Positions 34,686-43,907 of a DNA stretch of 64,000 bases are shown here, one piece after another. This stretch comes from Lineus longissimus (lineage: Eukaryota; Nemertea; Pilidiophora; Heteronemertea; Lineidae): the NCBI RefSeq assembly GCF_910592395.1, contig NC_088321.1, positions 2,420,001 through 2,484,000 of the forward strand. Direction: 5' to 3'. A model generated the notes under the pieces. It was not told the DNA's origin and ran no database searches. It saw only the letters and a list, made by a program, of their open reading frames with translations. Position 1 is the first letter of the stretch. Every line of letters starts with the position of its first letter. Position numbers and translations under genes: made by a program.

Positions 34686-35990
34686 GTGATGGCTAGTTAC
34701 GGTACTTTTGTGAACGTTAAACTGCTCTTCACCTGGTTGTCAATCATGAGCCTGTTGAATATCACAACATACAATAGTAACAGACTAGGGCCCTGTAGAA
34801 AGGAGGACATGACCGCATATAGTGACTTTATTCCTTTTCCAGAACACTGGCAATATGTTGAGCAGCTCAATAAACTGAGCGCTGACTTAGGACATAACAT
34901 GAACATTCATGGTGTTTCTGGTATGGATAAGGAATCTTTGTTGGTTGGCAGACCACATGGGGGTGTCGCAATCGCCTGGAACGCGAGTTTAGGCGCTGTT
35001 GTAAAACCTGTGCAGTGGGAATCCAAACGAGTGTGTGCTGCTCAGGTCAAAAACTTGAGTCTTCATCCTGATCAGAGTGAAATTCTTTTGGTAAATGTTT
35101 ATAAGCCGACCAACAGTGGTCAGCAGAATATTGGAGATTTTAACGGGGTGTTGCAAGAAATCACAGCCATTCTTGAAAGTAATCAAGCTACTGATATAAT
35201 TATTGGAGGGGACTGGAATACTGACTTTAGCAGAGCTGACTCGGCTCATACTCGGGCCTTACTTGATTTCATTAAAAGGGAGAGCCTGGTCAGTGGACAG
35301 GTACCCAATACCTGTAATGCTGAATACACTTTTGAGAGTAAAATAACGGGTGAAAGACCACTAACTTATCATTTAAATGTTTCGGAAAGTGTGTTTAACT
35401 AGAACTGAGATTTCACCGGCACTCCAGAGCTGTGTATCACTTGGCCGTGAGACGGATCAAAAGGGAACAAGATAGAGTTGCTGCTGAAAAATTGGCTAAT
35501 TCTCTAAGGGGTAAAAACAATAAAGAATTTTGGAAACATGTCAAAAAGAACAAAGATTGGGGTGGTGTAATTAATGCTGAGTTCAGTGGATCGAGGGTAA
35601 GGAGGATATTTATGAAGTGTTTGCTGACAAATTCAAAATTGTGTATAATTCCGTGCCTTATTAAAATGTTGATATGAATAATTTAAAGGAGTCAATGAGT
35701 GAAAACATCCTGTTAAAGTGTTGTGAGGGTCGGTGTAATAAAAACCACCGGGTTGGCGTTGAGGATGTGAGCCTGGGTATCAGGAAACTTGTAAGAGGGG
35801 GAAGAAGGATAGTTCCCCTCACATTCAGTCAGATCATTTTATTCATGGAGGTCATAAATCAAATTATGTTATCTTTGCTTCTAAGCTCAATGGTCTCGCA
35901 TGGATATTATGGCATGATATATGTAGCAATATTCAATAAAAATATTTTTCATGCGATATTGATATTTGTTCATTCATCGTTTCATTTTTG
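34686..35990 (+). pseudogene. LINE ORF2: endonuclease and linker, 3'-truncated
   Basis: The frame 34686-35402 is an AP-type endonuclease domain: NITTYNSNRLGPCRKED near the start, RPHGGVAIAWN, LLVNVYKPTN, and the catalytic IIIGGDWNTDF. Later frames (35432-35677 and 35674-35990) carry the linker before RT (NSLRGKNNKEFWKHVKKNK, then VGVEDVSLGIRKL). A stop at 35400 and frame changes break it, and the RT domain is missing. The linker resembles that of the LINE at 11745, so they may be related. Confidence 0.75.
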
Positions 35991-36320
35991 ATGCAATGTT
36001 ACACTTTTTTATGCAATGTTAAAATTTCCATTCAATGTGTGTTCATATTTGATGCAATGTTACATTTCTTTCTGCAATGTTTACTCGATAATTGTTCATT
36101 CAATATTTCATATTTGATGCAATAATTCACTTTTTTCATGCAATAATGCTCAAATTTTCATTCGATAGTTGCCCTGATAATTAATCATTCAATGTTTCGT
36201 ATTCGTTTCAATGTTTCACTTTTTTATGCAATAACGATTTCTAAATTTCATAAAATGATCATGTAATATTTGGCAATTATTCATTCAATGTTGGCGGAAA
36301 CTTTTTCATTCAATATTTTG
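35900..36320 (+). repeat. degenerate AT-rich tandem repeat (ATGCAAT motif)
   Basis: About 400 bp consist of loosely repeated blocks of CATTCAATRTTTCATATTTG and ATGCAATGTTACACTTTTT with variable spacing. The motif TGCAAT or TTCAAT recurs more than a dozen times. It lies at the truncated end of the LINE and may be its tail or an independent satellite-like patch. Confidence 0.65.
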
Positions 36321-36611
36321 CGAAAATATTTATGCGAAAACTGCATTGTGGGTAATATTAGAAACGCGGACGCTGATTGGCTAATCTCGTGACAGGGAAT
36401 AAGACAGACGTACCAAAAGCTCCATTGTTGTGTACATGCTGTCAATGGCTGTATATGAATGAGACTAAACCATACAATTGTGATTATCGTGACATCCTCC
36501 CTCCAAGCTCGTATCAAACGACTTTGGAAAAAGTTGTGTACAATGTGCTAGTGGTATTGTAATCCTTATGAAAATAACTGAAAGAACACAGCTCTTAGAT
36601 AAAAACACAAC

Positions 36612-37387
36612 TTGACGCAAGGGCCCAAAGCGCCGCGTAGCGGCAAAAAAGCGAAGCTGGCGAAACATTTATAACGGGTCACCGTCACTTATTATTGGAC
36701 TTATAGCGCATTTACGGGGTTGCAACTATTTTGCTTTATAGTGTCACCAGGAAAGAAAAGCATGCGACCTAACGCCGATCTATTTGTATAAAGTGATAAT
36801 TGGAAGGTATATAGTAGGAAATATCAATAAAATAATCATTCCATGTCGTCTTTGGAGGGCATTTTTGATTGTAAAAAATATATGTGTAGGTCACCGGAGT
36901 CTCTGCAATGATAATTTTATCACAGCAGTCTCACGCAAGTAGAAGTTCTTTACCTAAAGTTCTTCACTTATTAGTCTCAATGTCTGGCGCAAAGCCAGAC
37001 GTTTTCCATTACGATTTCACTACGATGTTTGACAAGAAGGAGCAGTGCGCGAGATATGCTAATGAGCAGACTTCCCTCGCTTGAGTTTCGGAAGAATGTT
37101 CCATATCGCGCTAAGCTGACCACTGCTGACCATGACAGGCGTGCATTGGACTGGTACAGGTTGGAACTGATCATTGATTATGCTGGTGGTGACGCTTTCT
37201 GATGAGAAGTTGGTCGTGACTGATGCAGTATCCTTGGACTTGTCCACAGCATCGTTTAATCATTGCTTTTTGAGCTGCCTTGATTCTGTACTTACCCAAA
37301 TACTGAGACCAGATTAATGCCTGTTGACTGTGCTTTAACAAGAGAGACTGGCGCCATGCCTAGTCTCTCTTAAAGCACAGTCAACAG
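36612..37387 (+). repeat. interspersed repeat ending in a palindrome, copy 2
   Basis: The counterpart of 3110-3857. The palindrome is at 37321-37387: left arm CTGTTGACTGTGCTTTAA, right arm TTAAAGCACAGTCAACAG, with AGAGAGACT stretches towards the centre. It is followed by about 70 bp also found after the half palindrome at 7957. Confidence 0.65.
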
Positions 37388-37509
37388 ACACCAACCCCCT
37401 CAGACTCAGAAACCACAAACGCCCAACCCTTCCTGCTACCTTAATACTTCTGGATTATTGGATTTATGCTGTTGACTAATAAGTACCATTTCCTTTCTTT
37501 TCAATGCAG

Positions 37510-40195
37510 ACTATTAATGAAGCCATTGCCAACTTAAACCAACTGCAACCTGAACAATCAAAGACTAAGAGTGATGATGACTCCAAGTGCTATGATAGTG
37601 ACCCTCAGATTGATTTCGAGGTGCCTGCCATGCCTTCCCCCGTAGCGCCCAGTCCCAAATTAACAAGCATTCGACTAACTAGGTCTGAAAGTGAGTTTTT
37701 TTTCCTTCAATATCCTAAACTGAGTTTTTCTTCAATATCCTAAACTGGGTGTACCCAAGTACTTCCTATGATGCTGTGATGTGCAATGCCACGTGACAAA
37801 AATGTTGACATTCATTGGAACCCATTTATCTATTGACCCACTCTTCTTGCAGTTTATGTTGTCAGCATTCCTCCAGCAGAAATGGTTTCGAGGGGACATC
37901 AAGTCCGGATGCCATATCGGTCAAAGGAAACGCAGGCCACTAATTTTCAACCTGACCTCACCCACACTTCAGTGTCGATCATGGAGGTACCAAGTACGCC
38001 TGAAGCTGCATCTACCCCTCAGCCAAAATACAAGAGGAAGCGTTCTGATTCAGGTAACGATGAGGAGACTGAGCCCTTGGCAAAGCATTCTTTGTCATTT
38101 GTGGATGATGAAACCAAGGACCCCTCTTTGAATCCAAATATGTCTTTGGAAAGTGTTGCATCTACTAGGTATGTTTCATAGCACGATGTGCAAGGTTTGC
38201 AGTAGGCCTGCATAAGTTGCATTTAAACCTTTGTTATAGAGCAAGAGGAATGTAGTACCTTGTTGGAAAGGGTTTGAGTTTTCATACTAGTAAATGTAAA
38301 TTATGTCAACAGATCTTTAGTATCTAAAGAGATACTTATTTTTCTTAAATCCATTTCAGTGATGCCAACAATAAGCAGCATCCTCATCCCTGACCGAGGG
38401 CATGTGTGCAGTTTCAGTGTCCAAGCTTTTGGAGCTGTTCCACATCTGCTACAACTGCGGCTCAATGGTGACCATCACACAGTCATGCTTGTCATGTGAT
38501 GGTATCTGGAAATGGCAGAGCCAGGAAATGATTGGAACGGTATATGCTGGTAACATCGGCCTATCGATGGCAATTCTTGCAGCGGGTGCTATTCCAAGCA
38601 AAGTGATAAGAGTCCTGCAATTCTGGGGCATTCGAAGCATTTCCTCCGGAACATATTTTCGACACCAGTCAAAGTACCTGAACCAGGCAGTACGTAATGT
38701 TTGGGAGGAGGAGACCATCCATGCACTGGCAGCTGTAGAGGACGTGGCCAAACTCTCCGGTGATGGAAGGTGCGATTCGCCCGGCCATTGTGCGAAGTAT
38801 GGCTCTTACAGTTTACATGACACAGGGAGAAACGCCATTGTCATGACACAACTTGTTCAGGTAAAAACTACAATTTGGCTCTTGTTGCTATTATGGCATA
38901 TCTTTCCAGGAAGCCTGTTTCTGCCATCATTCACTGAGGCAGTATCCTGAAGTCATATTTGTATTACAACAACATTCATATCACTTCAGTTTTTCATGTG
39001 CCTCATTATTTTGCAGTCCACTGAGGTTAAGAACTCCTACCACATGGAGCTGGAGGGCCTGTCCCGATGTGTCGATGAAGTGAAAGCATACGTCCCACAT
39101 GTTAAGATAGAATTAACAACTGATGGCCACAAATCAGTGGAGAAGTGGTTGAGAGAGGAACAGTCGGACACCATAAAGCATTATTTTGATGTGTGGCATG
39201 TTGCTAAAGGTGAGTACCACTATCAGTGCTGTGATATGCACACACTTACTTAGTGTCTCAACAAATATAATCTTGTTTCTCATTTCCCTATTCCGTCGGT
39301 TCTCATGTTAACTCTTTTGGATGTGGCATTAAGAAAAGATCAACAAGATTCCAGTCGTCAACCTTTACTTTTAGGTAACTTCGATTAACTTCTGAATTTT
39401 ATAGGATACAGTGCGTCCGGAAAAAAACTACCCACAGAAAAATGATAAAGTATTTGGGGGTTTTTTTTCCGGACGCACTGTATAAGTTATCTCTATCGCA
39501 AAAGTGTGTCTAGTTCATTTAGTTAAACCATGCGACACTCCTGTCTGTCATCTAGGAAAGTTCATATTATACAATACTATACTTCAGGACTAAGGAAAAG
39601 ACTCAAGCCCATAACCATGAACAGGCGGTTTCAGCTGGTCAACAAATGGCTAAAAAGTATTATCAATCACTTGTACTGGTGTGCCATGACCAGCAATAAC
39701 GACCAATCATTGATCTTGGCCAAGTGGAGATCAATAGTGAACCATATAGCCGGCGTCCACACGCACGAAGAAAACGAACTGTTCCCCAATTGTATCCACA
39801 GTCGTATTCCAAGGCAGTGGTTTAAGAAAGGTGAGTATGTGCATGCCCTTACCCTTTACCCCAAAAATGGTTGCTGTATTCATGGAATAAAGCTAGAAAT
39901 TGTTTTTCCAAACTTATTTGTGTATGAAAACACTTCTGTGTTTGGATTGTTAAATCAATCTGAAGTTACTGTGGTACTCCTCTACGGTTTTTGTCCTCTA
40001 GGAACAGAAGAATACGACAAGGTGTGTGCTCTGCTACTCAACAAGAACCTTCTACATTCAATCTCAAAGCTCAGCTCGGATGGCCAGACATCTGGTTTGG
40101 AGGGATACCCTAGCAGCCTTTTACACTTCGCCCAAAAGATGTACCATTTCGGAGACCTGTATTCATCCACGACCGGAAGTGTGGCAGTCACATAG
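37510..40195 (+). CDS. Kolobok-like transposase gene with introns
   Basis: Six exons: 37510-37690, 37853-38168, 38360-38860, 39017-39209, 39588-39830, 40002-40195. All have AG/GT borders and, except inside exon 3, matching phases. The product starts with an acidic low-complexity region and a basic patch (KYKRKRSDS). A zinc-ribbon-like CYNCGS...CLSCDG segment follows, then a catalytic-type core: SGDGRCDSPGHCAKYG (first Asp), ELTTDGHKSVEKW (second Asp), FDVWHVAK, and SGLEGY (likely third acidic residue), with NHLYWCA between. This order matches Kolobok-type transposases often linked to THAP domains. The start of exon 3 (38360-38401) is in another frame and contains a TGA, so the copy is probably dead or the border is misread. 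The N-terminal exon was not found. It ends TCACATAG. Confidence 0.7.
38402..38860 (+). CDS. Kolobok-like transposase exon 3 (coding part)
   Basis: The open part carries LLELFHICYNCGSMV, CLSCDGIWKW, a hydrophobic GNIGLSMAILAAGAIP, and the core motif GDGRCDSPGHCAKYGSYS, ending TQLVQ before donor GTAAAA. The neighbouring exon at 39017 continues STEVKNSYHMELEG in phase. This is the most conserved part of the gene and anchors the family call. Confidence 0.75.
39409..39480. mobile_element. 72-bp mini hairpin transposon flanked by TA
   Basis: The ends CAGTGCGTCCGGAAAAAAAC and its near-exact inverse are flanked by TA on both sides, the Tc1/mariner target duplication. Almost the whole element is TIR. 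It lies inside an intron of the Kolobok-like gene. Confidence 0.85.
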
Positions 40196-40600
40196 AGCTT
40201 ATCAAAATGTCAAGTTGTGGTAAATACATGGCTGGGATGGACCAAAGTGGAATTAATTCTCAATCTGTGGTTGATTCTTAATCTACAGAGTCAGGCCATC
40301 ACAGAAATATGCTTTTTGATAATATATTTAAGAAAATGTGGTCTCACTGGTCAGTTTAGAACTTATATTTTGACAGGGCCATATCAATGCGTCAGTGACG
40401 TTTTGATGGATATGGTGTACGGAAATAATTTTTTCTCTGGCAATCGGTATTGGAATGTTTTTAAACTTTATTATGCTATTGGCAAAGCGTTGTTCTTGAC
40501 ACATATAAAATTTTGTGCAGATTTATTGGTCCAAGGTGTACTTTTTTTATCAAAACATATGAACAACAATGTAGACTTAATGTACACAGGTTTTAATAGA
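40155..40600 (+). repeat. transposase 3' flank, copy 1
   Basis: This stretch, starting in the last exon (CTGTATTCATCCAC) and running through ATTCTTAATCTACAGAG and TATTGGAATGTTTTTAAACT, aligns with 47458-47862. The shared flank suggests that both are remains of one mobile element whose coding part survives only here. Confidence 0.7.
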
Positions 40601-41582
40601 GGGCTCCGGCCTAGTAGTCAAAATGGTTGACCAGGTATGAAAAATTTGACACTTGCCATGCTTGCACGCACATTTTATTTCTCTATTCTGCACGTCCTTT
40701 TCATTCCTTTTTCTTGTAGTTGAACCAATATTTATGGCATTATTGTACATATTAACCCTTTCAGCCGCAATCATGGATTCAGACCTTAAAACTGAAAATA
40801 AACCAGAACAGCGAACCTGGTCTGAAGTCGAATAGTGTATAACAGTCTGTGTATGGACTGGGTATAGTCGTAGTTATGGGGAGACACGGAACGGGTGCAG
40901 CAAAAAGCACAGGGCCCATACATGCCATAGGCTTGCTTATATTGCTTACTATGGTGGCCCCTTGCCTTTTGGACTTGATGTCTCTCACAAATGCCACAAT
41001 GAATGTGCTGTGTGTCAATGTTGACCACTTGAGTTTAGAAGCGAGGGGTATCAACAACCAGAGGAAGACTTGCCTGGCTGAAAAGAAATGCTTTGGGCAC
41101 TTAGATAAAAAAGACTGCTTGTTTTGAGGTAAATGCAAGGTCAAACTACATGTAGTATAATAGTGAGTGTAAAGTGAAGCTAGTGATATATTAAATTGTT
41201 TCTGAGCTGGATGAAATTGCTGTGTGTTGTCGAAACTGGTGGTTGTAATCTCTTGCTAGTCTCTTAGCTCTCTCCTTTAAAGGTCATATATCAAGGTTTT
41301 TTTGCCATTTTCTGCTGTAAGACGATTTCAAAAGTGTACCTAACACTTTATACAATACAGAAAACCAAATGCAATTAGCTCTATCCATTTTGAAGATATA
41401 GCCAATTATGTGTTTGACAACTTGATTACCTGATCAGGCTAGCAACTGGCTTGTTAGAGCCAGGCGGCGGGTTCAGCAAAAGTTGTGATGTAGATCAGGT
41501 CATCTGTACATGTTATGCAATCATAAAAGCAGGAGGGCCTTAATTAATTATGCACACCTGGAAGTAATGTGTTTCATTCACT

Positions 41583-41888
41583 ATGGTGTATTGTGTGGCT
41601 CCGAATTGTGTCAAGGCTAGCACAAAGAACAATCGAATGACGGATGGGACCCATTTTCATGAATTTCCAAAGCCAGTTGAACGAGAGAGGAGGAAGCTGT
41701 GGATTCGGAAGTGCAAACGTTTGGAGTGTTGGAAGCCTGGGCCTTCGGCCAAACTTTGCAGTGATCACTTTATCGATACGGATTATCACATGAAGCCGGA
41801 TATCTGCATCCAACTGAATATTAAATGCCACTTGTTAAAAACAGCTGTTCCAACCATGTCAATTGCATTTAATGCCCGAGGCTGCTGA
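41583..41888 (+). CDS. THAP zinc-finger DNA-binding domain protein
   Basis: 101 residues. A full THAP (C2CH) domain is visible: MVYCVAPNC gives the first two cysteines, FHEFPKP the conserved FP, LWIRKCKR the tryptophan, LCSDHF the last Cys and His, and KTAVPT the terminal AVP box. THAP domains bind DNA and act as the end-binding module in P-element and Kolobok transposases. The ORF stops 10 residues after AVPT, so the catalytic part is missing, as in an internally deleted element. The start is the first ATG, directly before the domain as usual. Confidence 0.88.
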   Translation: MVYCVAPNCVKASTKNNRMTDGTHFHEFPKPVERERRKLWIRKCKRLECWKPGPSAKLCSDHFIDTDYHMKPDICIQLNIKCHLLKTAVPTMSIAFNARGC

Positions 41889-42282
41889 GGTCGGTTGTTA
41901 TACATAATGTGTAGGCCCCATTGGGGCCTGTGATACCGCATAGTGTCTTCTTGTGTTCCAGCCATAGCAAGGTGACAGCGACACAGGTCAGTGTCAGTGA
42001 CAGCCACTGTCAATGACAGATTATTGTCATCTGACATCTAGGCCTATCTAACGTTGCACGGCATTATATCGTCACGTCAAGATGATTGTGCATAATACCG
42101 TCACTTTTCAATAGTAGTTCAGCGTCATGACATAACTGGCGATACAACACTGACGAGGCGAAACAATATTGTGCAACATTAGTCTGTTCAAAAATCATAC
42201 ATGTTATGCATCTGCAACCGTCTATCAATGTCTTCTTTGCTATATCGGCAGGTCTGCCATGCAAATTGATTAACCACAAATT

Positions 42283-42435
42283 CTAATCACTTTCGTCCGA
42301 ATGATCACTCTCATTATGATCTAGTGATATTAATGGCTCGAACATGTACAGCTCAACGTTTAAATATCCTTCTGTATCGACCAAAACATCCTCAAATTCA
42401 CTGCTCTCACTCTCTGAACTGTATGCGGAAGCCAT
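42283..42435 (-). CDS. short acidic ORF inside the THAP element
   Basis: A 50-residue ORF starts MASAYSSESESSEFEDV, passes YMFEPL and ends DHNESDHSDESD before TAG. Acidic N-terminal pieces with an MFEP motif are found at the start of proteins with a P2X7-receptor-like C-terminal domain that travel with some animal DNA transposons; that link is tentative. A Cys-containing stretch (GCRCITCMIFEQTNVAQYC) follows on the same strand at about 42215-42150 and could be a decayed later exon. It may be an accessory protein of the transposon family. Confidence 0.45.
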   Translation of the reverse strand: MASAYSSESESSEFEDVLVDTEGYLNVELYMFEPLISLDHNESDHSDESD

Positions 42436-43062
42436 CTTGCTTTGTTCTGACTGACCTGATCTACGTCATCAAAAAATCCCTAGCGGCCACATGTGGAACT
42501 AATCTAAAGTTGTGTGTGGTGGGAAATTCAAATAGTTTAAAATTGAAAATTGAAATAACTAAATAATGACTTTATTATTAGAATTTTTTTAATGTCTGGG
42601 ATCTTGTTTTTTTAACCCTCAACATATTTCATGAGTATCAAGCATGTTTTCAAACCTTGATATATGGCCTTTAATCCACCCTCCTCCTCCAGTTCTAGCC
42701 TGTCCTTATGGTAATCCATGTCTTTAACTGCCCCCCTTCTCTTGGCTTGATAGAAAGCACGCATTCGGATTGTCCTCACAACTCGTCATCTAATCCTAGT
42801 TTTTAGCTCGCTTTCCAATTTCTTATAGTACCATTTCCTATTGTCCATTTCTTTCAGACAATTCATTGCTGCTGCTGAAATTCGGGCACCAAGTCTCTTG
42901 AGCTTCAGTGGAATGGACTTTCCCCGTGTATTGTTCATGGTGTGGATTGCTGCATGAACATGACTGCGATAGTTTTTAAGGTGAGTCACGTTTTTTGGGA
43001 CAATCAAATTCAATTGCCGATTGGCACTCTCACAGGCCTGTGTGTTTGTCGCATGTCATATA

Positions 43063-43907
43063 TTTTGGCTCACCTGTGAGCCTTTAGCATCACGCAGTGT
43101 CCGTCGGTCGTTGTCGTCGTCGTCGTTAGACATGGGTTGCACGTTTTGTAACTGCTCAAGCTTTTGAACTCTAACTCCGTACACATGTACCCCTAGGTGA
43201 CCGCTACTCAGAGACCGAATCGAGGCCTCATATGATACAAGGTTTTGCCACCAGGGGGCCAGAGGTCAAAAATGGAAAAATTGTGTTTTCTCCCGTATCA
43301 CCGGTCTGAAAAATTTGAAAAAAATATGGTAGGTACTTCTACCAATGGGACATCGAATATTCTCCGGGTTTTTGATTTTACGTACTTTTGAAGCTCACAG
43401 AGGTCAAAGTTTGTCGGCAGTAACACCGTTAGTCGGTGGTGGCACGTTTCGTAACCACTTCAGCCAGAGATCTCAAACTTGGTACAAATGTACCCCTGGG
43501 TGACCCCTACTCAGAGACCGAATCTTGGCGTAATACAATTCACAGTTTGGCCAATAGGAGGCCAACACCACCTGCCTCCGATCATACCAGCCGACTGAAA
43601 CATATGTTATTCTTGGCGACTTCAACATGAATTCAATAGCGGGAGGTGAACATTTCAATGCCAAACTTGAAAAATTCTTTCTCCAGGAATATAACATGAA
43701 GCAAACAGTCACTGAAGAAACAACTGATTACCACACCGAATTAGACCTTGTATTTACAAATGAACATCATGTGGATCATACAGGGGTCATTGACAATTGC
43801 TGGTCTGACCATAAAATGATATATACAGCTTTACCAATGTCAGAATCACTGACCCCATAGCCTTCCCTTTGACACAGGTGAGCTCATGGTCCCTGGACCA
43901 TTTCATT
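43063..43907 (+). mobile_element. Helentron-like element with endonuclease remnant
   Basis: The left end is TTTTGGCTCACCTGTGAGCC and the right end ACAGGTGAGC followed by the palindrome ATGGTCCCTGGACCAT and TTCATT. GCTCACCTGT at the left pairs with ACAGGTGAGC at the right. Inside are a GTCGTCGTCG tract, two units of about 300 bp (starting near 43138 and 43438) related to the 302-bp units at 52 kb, and a 3' endonuclease remnant. It is inserted in the Mutator-like transposase pseudogene. Confidence 0.8.
43594..43860 (+). pseudogene. endonuclease/exonuclease/phosphatase-fold remnant
   Basis: The frame reads TYVILGDFNMNS near its start, with the GDFN motif of AP-like endonucleases, then LDLVFTNEH and VIDNCWSDHKMIYTAL, where SDHK is the catalytic SDH motif. 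It is the C-terminal part of an endonuclease domain and ends at 43860 just before the element's 3' terminus. Helentrons (Helitron2) encode such a C-terminal endonuclease, and this is the main reason for the class assignment. Confidence 0.7.

Larger units (their letters stand above)
41281..42670 (+). mobile_element. TTAA-flanked THAP-domain transposon (Kolobok-type), 1.39 kb
   Basis: The element begins AGGTCATATATCAAGGTTT and ends with the inverse AAACCTTGATATATGGCCT. A TTAA lies on each side (41277-41280, 42671-42674). TTAA duplications with THAP proteins are known for Kolobok elements. Inside are a THAP ORF on plus (41583-41888) and a short acidic ORF on minus (42435-42283). It sits inside the Mutator-like transposase pseudogene, whose frame joins across the TTAA. 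Confidence 0.85.

Noticed and set aside
41583-41888. THAP ORF as the N-terminal exon of the Kolobok-like gene at 37.5-40.2 kb
   Set aside because: It lies downstream of that gene on the same strand and within its own TTAA-bounded element, so it cannot be its 5' exon at this locus.
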